From Lycium barbarum (taxonomy: Eukaryota > Streptophyta > Magnoliopsida > Solanales > Solanaceae): a stretch of DNA of 64,000 nt. Positions 35,546 through 46,931 of this stretch are shown here, one piece after another. The position numbers were made by a program, and so were the translations under genes. The notes under the pieces are model-generated. The model saw only the letters and a program-made list of their open reading frames with translations. It was not told where the DNA came from and made no database searches. Every line of letters starts with the position of its first letter. The stretch's first letter is position 1. The stretch is taken from contig NC_083346.1 of assembly GCF_019175385.1 (NCBI RefSeq), forward strand, positions 119,911,771-119,975,770, read 5' to 3'.

Positions 35546-36119
35546 TTCAAAAGAAAAAAATTATAAAATAAGTTCAACAAAAAGATGTTAAGCTTAATTT
35601 TAATATTTTAGTTCTAAATCTTTATAGCAAGTTAATTTTTGCAATAAATTATAAAAAATAGATTTATATTTTAGATATAAGTTTTATTTTTAGTAGCAAA
35701 ATAAAAAAATTATACGAATATGCTTTCCATTTTTTTATATTTTAATAAATAATAGTGACTTTAGTTTTTTTTTTAATTATTTCTTTTTGTAGTCTAATTA
35801 AATAATTTTTCTATATTCTTATTGATCTAAAAATGGTTAATTAATATTTTATTCTTTGTATTTTATTTATCTTTGACAAGGGAAAAAAAGGGGAAAAAAG
35901 AGAGAAAGAAACAAAATAAAGAAAAGACAAAAACCAAGTAGTACGAAGTAGCGAATCGAGGCCGGCAATATTATCGGCAATTCTTTAGGAGTGGCACACG
36001 GGTAATTTTATATAGGTGTGTGGGTAGTTCAGTTATTAAATTCTATGGGGGGCATAGAAGGGTAAATATTTTACCTTTTATGGGTATTTTGTGTTGTTTT
36101 CTTTAAAAAATTAGAGTCT
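35546..36119. other. AT-rich DNA without recognised features
   Basis: Nothing coding was seen. There is a purine-rich tract at about 35875-35935. Confidence 0.4.
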
Positions 36120-36124
36120 TATCC

Positions 36125-36515
36125 CATGTTTGGTTACTAATCCAAGATAAGTTATATCAGAATTAGAAACAGTATCGAGATTAGTTATCCCTTCGAGATG
36201 GTAGAATAATAGTCCGGAATAAATTATCCCTAGATAAAACAATGAAAAAATAACCCCTAAGGTCCCTTAAACCATTTTTCTGCTCAATAAGGTGGATAAA
36301 ACAATGAAAAAATAACCCCTAAGGTCCCTCAAACCATTTTTCTACTCAATAAGGTTGCGGATATTTTTGTAAACAAACAATTTCTTTTCAGAAATTATGC
36401 AATTCATGTTATTTTTAGTATAACAAACCAAACAGTCGAAAAGAAATAATATCAGGATAATTAATCCCATCATAACTAATCGCAGTATAACTTGTCTTCA
36501 AACCAAACGATCCTG
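36125..36515. mobile_element. MITE with an internal 61-bp duplication
   Basis: The ends 'catgtttggttactaatcc' and 'cttcaaaccaaacgatcctgg' form imperfect inverted termini, with 'gataagttatat' / 'agtataacttg' next to them. Inside, about 61 bp ('gataaaacaatgaaaaaata' onward) are present twice in tandem (36232-36354) with only about two differences, a recent duplication. Confidence 0.65.
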
Positions 36516-36689
36516 GAGTTTTAGATGTCTTATTCCGTCCTTGATTTATATATTTAGTTCCAATAAGTCCATTGAAGAGTGAATCGAACTTCTTTTTATT
36601 GAGATTTTTTCAAGTTTTTGCTTCATTCGGATCTTAATTCAACTAAGAATAATATCTTGATATTTAGATCAAGATAAACGAACTTACTG

Positions 36690-36855
36690 AGCTGGACAAA
36701 TTCAGTGACAACCACGATTCAAATGACAATACAATAAGTCAATTCAACGCGATTATTGTGGTTTGGATAGATTTTACCTACTTTTTACATAATTTTATGT
36801 TCATTCAACATATAAAATGACAACTTATTGAGCAATAAAATAGAGTCACAAGAGA
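36690..36855. repeat. Dispersed repeat, copy 1
   Basis: 'gacaaccacgattcaaatg', 'caattcaacgcgattattg' and 'tattcaacatataaaatgac' recur in the same order at about 57795-57945. The family is unknown and no coding potential is seen. Confidence 0.7.
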
Positions 36856-37840
36856 TGCCTTACGGCATACAACTTATGAATTTAAAGAGAAAAATAACAA
36901 AATTTTAGGAGTACAAATTTTCCATCTCCCCACCTTTATTACAAGTTTTCTTCCAAGTTTGTTTTTGTCACTTCTGCAACTCTTCTCCCTCCCTCTACAA
37001 GGCTCTCTCTTCTGGCACACCTTCTCCATTCTCTCATTGTTGTTTTCCATACCTTTCCTTTGTGCCCTCTGCGTGGGCTAGTGGAGGTGGTGAATGGACA
37101 GGATAAAAGGATATTTGCCTAAACTTATAAGCTGGTCAAATTGACTCATAAATACTTTTTTATTTATTAGTTTCTGGATACGTGCGTTACACGTATGTCT
37201 CATATCAATCAATACATACTTTTTAAATCTGTACATACCATATTAACATATGTGGATAATGAGTAACTAAAATCAAAAGGGGTAAAGTACAAGCTCAAAT
37301 CGACGAATAATCAATGAATATCGAATAACTTGATTATTGATCACAAAATTATTAAATATCGTTTGAACTTGCAAAATTAAATAACTAAATTTAGCTATGG
37401 AGTAGATCCAAATATACTATAGTTGTAATGCAAAAGTACCTTTCTACTATAATCTAAGTGAGATATATTTTAATTTTCTTTTTAAAAAAGCGAGCAACTT
37501 CAACTGATAATAGGGTATAATTATAGTTCTTAATAATGTAACATACTATAATTATAAGACGTAAGAACTGTTAATTTTTTATGATAGAGTAATCGGAGTA
37601 ATATGTTAGAAGGATAATACCACCAAAGTCAGCCTGAATAGCAATGGTCAATCTAACACATTCCAAAAAATAAAGTGCAAAAAAGCAAATGAAGTTAATT
37701 TGAGGGAAGAAGGCCCTTTGGGATTCGTATACGTTACTGTCTGCGTGCCCTCCGTTTTTTACTCATTTCAAAACCACTTGGATGCTATTGATAAATTGGA
37801 TACTTTTCTGCAATTTGAAATAGGAATTTTTACTCATTAT
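36856..37840. other. Non-coding DNA
   Basis: No gene was recognised. At 37165-37200, 'ggatacgtgcgttacacgtatg' resembles the GC-rich motif often found near Helitron 3' ends, but no partner end was found. Confidence 0.35.
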
Positions 37841-39030
37841 AGCTTCTTTTAAGACCTAATTATTAATATTAACTATCCTTTTATTTAATTATATTTAGTA
37901 GCTAATTAATTTTTCTAAATTACAAATGGTAGCTATATAAAAAATACATACCCAAACACATATATCTTTCTTTTTTTCTAATCACTACCCATTTCAGATT
38001 TTTTATTTCTCAAAACCCTAAAAAATCTCTCTTCCCTTCTCTCAACCACCACACCATGGCCACGCCTCTCTCTCTTCTCCCTCTCCCTCTCCCTCTCCCT
38101 CTCCCTCTGTGCTTAACCCTCTCTCTCTCCGCCGCCCCTCTCTCTCTTCTCCCTCTCCCTCTGTGCTCACCCCCCTCTCTCTCTCTTTTCACTCTATCCA
38201 GTGAGACGATGGCACAGATCTGGCCGTTTGTATTGTTGGTGGTGGCGGCAATGACACTGGTTTTGAGATAGCAGCGGAGAAGATGACGTGGAGAGAGATT
38301 AGGGTTTTACTGGTGGTGGAAAGATTAGGGGTTTTTTGGTGGTGATGGTGTCTCAGATTTGGGTTTTTGATGGTGGTGGTGTCTCAGATTAGGATTTTGA
38401 TGGTGGTGGAGAGATTAGGGTTTTGATGGTGATAGTGTCTCAGATCTGGCCGTGTGTATCTGTTAAAAGCTAAATACAAATACATTAAAAAAATCTACAT
38501 CTCACAAATACACTATGTTTGAATGTATTTGTCTTTGTATTTTTTTTAGTGTATTTTGTTAATAGCCAAACACACTATTTTTGAATGTATTTGTCATGCA
38601 TTTGAATTTTTTTCTCTTGCATCTGAATGTATTTGTTGAAATCCATTCAAATACACGAAAATTTGAATATATTTGGCCTCATATGTAGCTGGAATGTACA
38701 TAATGTATTTGAAATACATCAAAAAAACCACTGAAATACATCAAAAAAAAAAATCAGTAAAATACATAAAAAAAAAATAATCACTGAAATACATCAAAGC
38801 AAAAAAAGAAATCACTAAAATATATCAAAAAAATATATTAATATCTAATTTAATAGCTCCACCGTTAAAGGCTAAAATCAAGGATCTTGTTTTTTTTTTA
38901 CCATGTTCTCATGTATTTGTTAGCAATAAATACACGCGAAAACATATACTATTTTGCTAAAATGTAGCTACAAATGGTAATATTTAAAAGGATAGCTACA
39001 AATAGTAGGAAGCTACAATAAGGTAGTCAT
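37841..39030. mobile_element. Probable non-autonomous DNA transposon with 'gtagct' repeats near its ends
   Basis: The left end (37840-37940: 'tcattatagcttctttta', 'aactatccttttat', 'acaaatggtagct') and right end (38960-39030: 'gctacaaatggtaatattta', 'aaaggatagctacaaatag', 'aagctacaataaggtag') are loosely inverted copies. The interior has a CT-rich microsatellite (38060-38190) and many 'aaatacat' words. Boundaries and superfamily are uncertain. Confidence 0.45.
38060..38190. repeat. (CTCCCT)n / (CT)n low-complexity tract
   Basis: Repeats such as 'ctctccctctccctctccct' create spurious open frames on both strands (Leu/Pro/Ser one way, Arg/Glu/Gly the other). Confidence 0.9.
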
Positions 39031-41065
39031 TTGAGTAAGTTTGCCTTTGAAATATACTTGATGTTATAGATATTCACTTATATTTATTCTAAGCCTAGAA
39101 TTGTCTCAAGATACCTTATAGTATTTAATGTTATCTTCACCGTTTAACTTAAGCATTCAAAAATCATAGAAACCCAAAACCAACAAGGATAGATTTGAAA
39201 TCAAACCCACAAACATATAGTATGTGTTTCTGGATTTGATTTCAAAATTAATCCCAATGCCTTAGTCTTGGAAATGGATACCCAAAATATTCCAAAACTC
39301 AAAATACTTTAGTTCATGACGTTTTAAAATGGGTTCGGCCAAATTTATCCAAATACAATTCTAAAATTTATATGAAGCTCCTCTGTGATTGCATTTTGAG
39401 AAACAAAGTTGTTGCAAACTGTACCTTCAATTCTACTATCCCTCCGAAGCAGAGTCGAACTTATGTATATAATTTGGGTCACGTGAACACATGGTCACTC
39501 GACATATTATGTGTATAATTCTGATAATATATCTTATATTAACTGAAGGAACACATGGTCAAACCAGGCTAATTGGAGCACTTGCTAGGGGCTATGTTCA
39601 TATCCTCAAGGTCTCGGGATCAAACCTAGCTCCTGCATGTTTTTATTTTTTTGCTTTTATTTTCTAAAGCAGCCTTTTAACCTATCGTTTTTCTTCTATA
39701 ATTCTAATTACCCAAAAGCGATGATTTTTTTTACCTTTATTTCTAATTTACCAAGTCCAAAAGACAAAAAAAAATCAAAAACCCCATGGCACTAAGCTGC
39801 AATGATGAAAAACAACTTACTTCATAAAAAAATGTAATTAATTATCTTTTGCTCGTCAAGTTGATGTCACTATGAAATTGTATATCTTATCTTAAAAGCA
39901 ATGAGTTTAATTGTATATCTTATCTTAAAAGCAACGGTGAACCCATCCTCTTGAAATCCTGGATTCGCCTCTACTTAGAAGGGGACAAAAAAAAGAAGAT
40001 ACTTTAACAAAAAGCAAAGGATAGCCAGTAAAAGAAGCAAAACAATGTTTGATTAAAGGAAAACGAATTATTAATAATCTTGAAAACAGGTATCTAGTGG
40101 ATTTAGTCAAGGTGAACACAAGCTAGCCCGGATACTACGGTTAAAAAAAAAAAATCTTGACTCAAATTTTTAGCAAAATTGAGAAGTCTCAAGTTTTATG
40201 TGTCCCAAATTTATTGTGCATAATAAAAATAACAAACAAGCTAGCTTGTGATGAATAATTATTGTTAAATTGTAAGTATTACATTTACATGCTATACAAG
40301 CAACTATATATAATAGTTGGCAGTAAGCACAAATTGAATTTGTATAACACGAAACAAAATAATTTAATTACCTGTACATCACTGCATGCTAAGAGAGAAG
40401 CTTGATCAATAGAAGGTCTTCATGGAAAGGAATTTTTTTAGCATAAAAAAATAAAAGGATAACAATGATGCAATGACTTGACTCTACTTTTATAAAGTAT
40501 AAAAAAGAATATTAAAAGACTATACATGAATATAGAATTTTAACGGGGGAAGCTCAAAAGCTCAAATAAATGAAAGAAATATGAAATGAAGATATTTAAA
40601 ATTTTAAAACGTTTTGCACAACAACCGCCGACCATAATGAATGGAAGATAAAATAATTGTTTCCACTTAGCTGGTTTTTCATTGGAGCTTTAATTATTCA
40701 TTAGTTGAAGGAAACTTTGTGAAGGGTAAAATGGTCCATTAATTTTTAATGGGCATTTTCATAATTCAACTTTGGACTTAGAATCTGCCCGCTTTTAATA
40801 TAATATGATATACACGATTGACAAACACACAAAGTGCTTAGGTCAAGTCCTTATAAACCAAAAACTATATAATGGCCATTCTTATGATTTTCCAGCTTAT
40901 AAGAATTTATAGTTTGACCAAATTTAAGTTTGCACGTTTAAAGTTCATTGCATAAATGATTTTTCATCTCATTGCAAAAATGAAATATAGCAATGCAAAT
41001 TAAATGTACTTATAACAGTGTTCAATCATCAGAAATAAAATTTACAAAAAAATTGGTTAAGGGGT
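39031..41065. other. Gene-free region
   Basis: No gene was seen. 'ggctaattggagcact' with 'gggatcaaacctagctcctgc' at 39565-39640, followed by a T-rich tail, faintly resembles a tRNA-derived SINE. 'tcctggattcgcctct' near 39958 is a common repeat terminus in plant DNA. Confidence 0.35.
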
Positions 41066-41069
41066 GTGA

Positions 41070-41178
41070 TTCTATCGCTGTGAGCTCTTGGGGAACATTA
41101 ACTTGTTATTCCTAAAGTAACTTTTATCAGCTGAGTGATGACCCTTACACTCACGTTGAATCACTAAGGCCGACGAAT
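41070..41178 (-). pseudogene. Fragment of organelle-type 23S rRNA
   Basis: The minus strand reads as a degenerate piece of domain V of bacterial-type large-subunit rRNA. The plus strand shows 'gtgagctcttgggga', 'ttgttattcctaaagtaact', 'tttatcagctgagtgatgac' and 'atcactaaggccgac', which pair with the conserved 'ggataacaggctgatc' neighbourhood. Several substitutions show it is old. It is most likely plastid or mitochondrial DNA transferred to the nucleus. Which organelle cannot be decided by eye. Confidence 0.8.
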
Positions 41179-41314
41179 CAAGTAACAAACAAGTCATAAT
41201 TAACCAACTCGTTTAAACTTGATACTAAATTATGAATTTTTTCCACATCCATAAAAAAATTGTTAAAATTGATAGGCGATTGAGTGAAAAAGGAATTGTG
41301 TTTCCACTCAGAAT

Positions 41315-41563
41315 CTAAAAGACAGGTGGACCAAGTGTAGGGGTCAAGCTGGACCGAAGCTTTACCAAAATTGATTTATCATCATATTTTGAGATATAAG
41401 ACGAGTTCCAAAATTTAAGGTGTCCAAGCTTTAAAAACCTCACTTTTTTACATTTCGTAAAGCATCTCAAATTGGGATAGTGACTCCCAAGAAGCTGAAA
41501 ATTCAAGTACTCCAATAGTGGTGAATCTAGGATCAAGTCTTCAATTAGATAAAAGTGAATCAT
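41315..41563 (-). pseudogene. Leucine-rich fragment resembling F-box/LRR (FBD-type) proteins
   Basis: The frame reads LILDSPLLEYLNFQLLGSHYPNLRCFTKCKKVRFLKLGHLK. The L-x-L-D-x-P-L-L-E pattern matches LRRs of plant F-box/FBD proteins. No F-box or further repeats are visible nearby. It is either a gene fragment or a chance frame. Confidence 0.35.
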
Positions 41564-41639
41564 GGTAAACTTGATAAGAGGATATGTCTTGATAACATTT
41601 ATACAACACTCAAGGTATGTTCCTTTATGAAACTCTTGG

Positions 41640-42020
41640 CTCAGTTCGACCCCCTAAAATTTTACTTTTTTAGTTTTTATGTATTTTATATTTTGTGTTA
41701 TATGTTTTTTCGCAAAAGGGCCAATAATGCCCTTATACTATTCAAAAAGGTCAAAATATACACTTCATCCACCTATTTTGCTAAACATATGCCTCCGCTC
41801 ACTTGTTTGGCTCAAGATGACCCTTAAAACTAACATCTCTCTTTATTATTATTTTTATCATTTATTTATTACGTGGTGCCTCCCTATTGGTCAAAATTAA
41901 AATCCTACCCCCATCACATTTTTTCCCTTAAATCAAATCACCCCGACCCACCATACCTGCCCCACGACCTAATTCCTAGTAAAAAAACCATCAGCACATC
42001 AAAACCAACATCCCTTTACA
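41640..42020. repeat. Dispersed mini-element remnant
   Basis: 'gggccaataatgcccttata', 'acttcatccacctattttgc' and 'cctccgctcacttgtttggc' occur here. Their complements appear in reverse order at 57717-57790, so both are copies of one family in opposite orientation. Confidence 0.6.
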
Positions 42021-43155
42021 CTCAAATCTAATTCGTTTCTTTGCCTTCACTTTCAGTTAGATCCCTTTGCTAGTTATGTGTACGTGCTTTGCTCTTGTAC
42101 CCTTATCAATGAGGCCGAAACATAAAAAATACAATTTTAATTATTAGATTCTAATAACAATCTCTTCATATCTTCTAAAGTTAAATTGTTTGACCTTAAT
42201 GTACAATTGTTAAATGTTCTTGTATAAGTCTTCCAGAATCTGACATTGAGTTAAAAGATTATCACTATTTGTGGTACGTGGGTAATGAGAGAATTTATAT
42301 CCAATTCTACTATTTGTTAGAACATGTTTTATTCTTTTGTACACTAATTTTAGGGTACGCGCGTTGCACGTGTATTCTATGGAAAAAAATAATTAATAAA
42401 TTGTAGTTTGTATCACAATTTCATCACTACATCGAAAGCTTTTATAAATAAGGAAAAAGAATTATAGATTATACAAATTGATGCCAAATATATGCAGCCA
42501 CCACTTAAATGGGGAATACGTATGCTATTACATTGCGCAATCAATTAAAAAATGTAGACAGGGAGAATGATTTATGTATTATGGTAATTGATGTCTATTA
42601 TACAACAGTCAGTTATACGCTTAGAAATAGTGCTCTTTCATTTGTCCCAATTTATATGGTACATTTTTCTTTTTAATATGTCCTAAATAGAATGTCACAT
42701 TTTACCTTTATTAAATCGTTTACAGTCACACAAATTTTTATAATTTATTTTAGACCACAAGTTTCAAAAGCTTTTCTTATTTCTCAAATGTTATGCCAAG
42801 TTAAACCCTGCCACATAAAATAGGATGGAGGTAATATTACATTGCCCCATGGTATTCAGAATAACCGCATATCTTTATGAACCTGAAAAGTGAATAATTT
42901 AGTTAGTCATTTATTTATAAGTTGTGATTATAGATGATAAGATATGTTGTTGTATCTTACTTGATATCTATTTAGAGATGATGATTTTGGTGTCTAAAAA
43001 ACATAGACGTACTGAGATTTTCTTTCTATGAATTCTAATTAAATGTCTTCTAGTGAAAGCCCGCCTATCAATATTTCGCGCGGAAAAAGGTATATCGCTC
43101 TAGGACTATATACTTTTATAACAAGATATGCCAACCAAAATGTCATAAATAAAAA
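42021..43155. other. AT-rich DNA with a decayed Stowaway-like MITE
   Basis: At 42635-42835 the words 'cccaatttatatggtac', 'agtcacacaaatttttataa' and 'cacaagtttcaaaagctttt' follow the order of the Stowaway copies at 28620 and 60165, but much diverged. 'cttctagtgaaagcccgcc' with 'tcgcgcgga' at 43039-43086 resembles a degenerate Helitron 3' end on the minus strand. Confidence 0.45.
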
Positions 43156-43448
43156 GGCACAATACATAAACGGACCCTTAAATTTGGCCTCAGCTGGCAA
43201 ATATGCCCTCCAACTTTGGGTGTGCACAAGTAGGCACCTCAACTTGTATAAAGTTGAACATGTAAACACAAATGCTGATGTGACACATAACTTTTCGAGG
43301 TGTACTTTATACAAGTTGGGGTGTCTAGATGACCATTTTGTAAATTAAAACATTCAACTGGCAAAGTGGAGGCAAGTTGAGGTGCCTACTTGTGCACACC
43401 CAAAGTTGGAGGGTGGCTAAGTTTGAGAGTCTATTTATGTATTATGCC
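43156..43448. mobile_element. Long-TIR MITE, 293 bp
   Basis: The left arm begins 'ggcacaatacataaacgg' and continues 'ccctccaactttgggtgtgc'. The right arm is its complement ('gcacacccaaagttggaggg', ending 'tttatgtattatgcc'). Arms are about 90 bp. A second, inner inverted pair ('cacctcaacttgtataaagt' / 'actttatacaagttggggtg') makes nested dyads. Flanking duplication is unclear. Confidence 0.8.
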
Positions 43449-44192
43449 TAATAAGAATATATACCAGACTGTTAGCGATAAGCAACTAAACTCATTTACC
43501 TTAAAATGGCATGAATAACAACACTAACGTATGACTTTGGTAGTTTTCCTCCGCCTATGGTACCAATAACAAAAACTTTATGACCAACAAAAAATTCTTT
43601 TGAATTTGATGCAATAATAGGGTAAGGTCCAGGTCAATAATCTAAGAAGAGCTATGTTTAGCTCTGTGAATACATCAACAAAAACAACAGGAAATGAGTC
43701 TTCGATATTGATTGAAATCTTCAGTGAAACTGACCTTGATAGAATGTCACGGGGTCATTGGCACAAATGTCCTTATTTTGGACTGGTGTTTAATTTTTGA
43801 GATAGGAGGGACAAAAATTAACGACCAGTCGGTTTGAAGGACAATTCATGCAAAAAAATGATTATTTTACGGCGTGACTCATCCAATATCATTGATTATA
43901 GATACATATAAAGTTTTAATATTTTTCAACTGAAATTAAGTCACCTATACATAGCTAAGTATTTTTCTTAATTAGATCACCAACATTATTTTATTACATT
44001 ACTATAAAGTTAATATTAACTTATACTATTCAATCACCTTTAATTGACCCTTCCGATACCTATAATTATATGTATAGATAGAAATTTTATATGTTTGAAC
44101 CATTAATTAAGTTACTATTCAAAGTTAAAAAAATAAATATTTCACTTCATTTTTTGTAATCACGTTTTGAGTTTAATGTGTTTTTTAATTAA
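43449..44192. other. Non-coding DNA with a mini-element remnant
   Basis: At 43750-43862 a remnant similar to those near 3300 and 33350 occurs ('ggtcattggcacaaatg', 'acaaaaattaacgaccag'). No gene was seen. Confidence 0.4.
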
Positions 44193-45395
44193 CTAGTAAA
44201 TCTAACCGCGCTTCGCGCGGGTTAATTAGACTTTCAAATATAGTTTTTTTTTTCTTTTTCAAAATTTTGATTGGTCTTCAAAGTCAAATATTTCAAGCTT
44301 TACCAAATATTACTAACGGTTAGTTTACATGTTTTTCTATGATTTTCCGTCACTTAAGAAATATTTTTGGTCTTCTAGAAATACTTGTGTTATGTAAAGT
44401 GAAACATTATCTTTAATTTCTTTTAAAAAAATATAAAGAGAGAAGAATTTTATGAAAAATCGATCTGTTTCTGGCACATATATAACAATTTTAAAATATA
44501 GTTATTTCTAATCCATCTAATACATTTATATAAGTTTTTATCTGCAAGCATCTTTTTCTAATTTTTGTCCTATACTTGTTTAAACCTTTAACTTTTTTCT
44601 TTCTTCATTTTCTTTCTTTTCCTTTCTTACTTCGCCGCTCAAGTTTTATTTTTCTTTCTTCTTTAACTTCCTAATAATAAAGATAAGTAACCAAAAAGAT
44701 AATATTCTCAAGTCTCGTCATAAACTATAAAAGAATATATAAAAAAGTAGTACAAAAAGCACTTTATAGAATATGAAAAAGTATATATATTATCACACAA
44801 TAATTATTCATTTTATTTTGACAATATAAAGAGAATCAACGTAGCCAGGAACAGGAAAAGAGAACAAATTATTAAGAATAAGAAAAGAACCAACAAAATA
44901 TTCATAAATTAATTTAACATTTTTTTTATGAGTGAATATTTAAGTATAACATTTTCTTTAAAAAAATCCTAATATTAATCCGAAGCGCGTCTTCTTCCTG
45001 CTGGTAGTCACTTTCTTCTTTTTCAATTTCGTTTTATTATATGCTTTTGGATCTTTCAATTGCCACACGTATTATGAATTATGTTTTGCTGATGAAAAAA
45101 AAAGTTGGCTATGATTGTTGGGTGCAACGATGAAAATACATCATTTATGAATTTTAATTTCACAGCAAATGCTAGGCAAATCATCATTTCTCGTTAAAAT
45201 TTAAGTTTTGACCTCTATTTTTTGAATCGTTAAGTTTCAAATAGCTTTCAAAATTACACTGTGTCAATTTCTGAATAGATCTAATCGTATTTCCAAACAG
45301 ATCTAATAGGAAAATAAATTATGTTTTGTAACACAAATTAAATTTAAGTAAGCAGTAGTAAAAAAATTATGAATTTAGAGAGTGAATATAATTAC

Positions 45396-45443
45396 CTTAG
45401 AAGAAATGCATCCAACGTTAAGGTATATACCTCCAAGTGCACC
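45396..45443 (-). pseudogene. Lipoamide dehydrogenase (E3) exon fragment captured by the Helitron
   Basis: Sixteen codons read GALGGIYLNVGCISSK and end at a splice-donor-like AAG|GTAAT. Dihydrolipoyl dehydrogenase, the FAD enzyme of the pyruvate and 2-oxoglutarate dehydrogenase complexes, carries GTLGGTCLNVGCIPSK at its redox-active disulfide. Here the first of the two active cysteines is replaced (T-C to I-Y), and no other part of the enzyme is visible. It is a non-functional captured fragment on the Helitron's own strand. The match is short but very specific. Confidence 0.6.
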
Positions 45444-45529
45444 AGACTCGTCAATACATATGATAAATTAAGCAAATACTTAAATAAATGGAATTCAAAA
45501 GTAAATTTTCAACGAAAACGTTGCCATAC

Positions 45530-45610
45530 CTTTGCATCGTAAGGAAATGGTCCATTTGAATATGATGGCAAGACTGCACATGCATGAACCTCACAAGACA
45601 ATTTGTGATT
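45530..45610 (-). pseudogene. Possible second captured exon (27 codons) in the Helitron
   Basis: An 81-nt open segment lies between a good acceptor (pyrimidine-rich ...TTTATAG) and donor (AAG|GTATGG). It encodes NHKLSCEVHACAVLPSYS and continues NGPFPYDAK. It lies 86 bases upstream, in transcription order, of the lipoamide-dehydrogenase fragment. The source gene is not recognised. Confidence 0.35.
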
Positions 45611-46324
45611 CTATAAAGGAAAAAAGAGAGTAAAATACAGTGAGTATGCAAAGTAAAAATCAACATTCTTCTTTTGGATTCGATATCGAGAATTAACGTG
45701 CGATAAGACTCCAAAAATAAACCACTTCCTGTACATAATCTATAATCTTGTCCTAGTTACACAAAATAGTTGAAACTGAAGTAAACAATCTGCTCGAATA
45801 ACTACTAATACTCGACTATACATATACATAGAGAAAGCAAACAAAAACTTGTGAAACTTAGACTTTCTTGCACAATATAAAACTACAGAATTGAGGCATG
45901 GCAATGGCATATGAATGGACATTAATTTGTATTAATTATCCAATTTAATTGGAGATTTAAACAGTTGTTGGCCATGAACAGCAAAGTGAGCAAAAACAGT
46001 CGAATAGGAAGATCAAAAAGCATTGGCATTAATATGTATTAATTGCTTAGTTTAATTAGAGAATAAAGATGATTATGGAGGGGCAAAGACTTTTAGGCCT
46101 TTTAATATAAGCTAAATTAATTGAATGGAGGAGGAAAAATTGTCAAGAAAATGAGAAAAAAGATAAATAGAATCCTTGGCCAAAGAGAGGTGCCACATCA
46201 CTCTCTTATTGCCTAGCTTTATTATATATATAGATTGTGCAAGATATCAAAATATACAAAAGATAAATAATAAAAAGAAAGAACATAGTAATTGAAGGCA
46301 ACTCTGTATGTATTTAATTAATGG

Positions 46325-46444
46325 GGAATTCTTAGTAGCTAGGTTGGTTGGTTACCTGAACTTTCACCTTGTTGATGAGGATTCGATTCCCCACAAATTA
46401 ATCCCCTGCCCCTTCCCCATTTCTTATAAAAAATTAAAAAAAAA
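46325..46444 (+). mobile_element. tRNA-derived SINE, 120 bp, with target duplication
   Basis: The head has an A-box-like 'tagctaggttggttgg' and a B-box-like 'aggattcgattcccc', as in SINEs derived from tRNA genes, and ends in an A-rich tail. A 19-bp duplication flanks it: gtatgtatttaattaatgg at 46306-46324 and gtatgtatttaactgatgg at 46445-46463, two differences. It was made by LINE machinery in trans. Confidence 0.88.
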
Positions 46445-46463
46445 GTATGTATTTAACTGATGG

Positions 46464-46931
46464 AAAACTCCAAGTTTGAGCTCATGCAACAAAAATAATG
46501 AAATCATTTATCCTACATAACTATTAGCTAGTATTAGTCAAATATTAAACTGATACTAATAAAAAAGAAGAAAAAATTCAACAAATAGTTCCAAACAATA
46601 GAGGTAAACGAATAAGAGCACATCTAAACAATAGGAAAGAAAATTAAATAGCAAAACATTCCTAACGATGATGAGATAAAAAATGGAATAGACATTCATA
46701 TAGATGAATCTGAATCTGTTACAGTAACCCAACAAAGGGGCTTCTATTGATAGGAGCCTTTACTGGTGACTTCGAATGGAACTAGCGACTAGAGACTCCA
46801 ATCCCGACCTCGAATAATAACCACAAAACTTGACTATTTTTGCTCAAATTTGGTGTTTTGATGGCTGTTTCAGTGACTATTTACTAGTGGATGAGGGTGC
46901 TTTAATGGTGGAAAAGGACATTTGGGAGATG
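46464..46931. other. Non-coding DNA
   Basis: No feature was recognised. Confidence 0.4.

Larger units (their letters stand above)
44193..46234 (-). mobile_element. Non-autonomous Helitron, 2.04 kb, minus orientation
   Basis: Read on the minus strand it starts TCTATATATATAATAAAGC (5' end at 46234) followed by 'gatgtggcacctctct'. It ends CTAG at 44193, preceded at the expected distance by a perfect hairpin (ccgcgc / gcgcgg with a 3-base loop, 44206-44220). The host bases are A before and T after, the AT target of Helitrons. No Rep/helicase frame exists, so it depends on another element. It carries at least one captured gene fragment. Confidence 0.88.

Noticed and set aside
38010..38271. Open frames on both strands with Arg/Glu/Gly or Pro/Leu/Ser repeats
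   Set aside because: They come from a CT-rich microsatellite and have no domain or codon signal.
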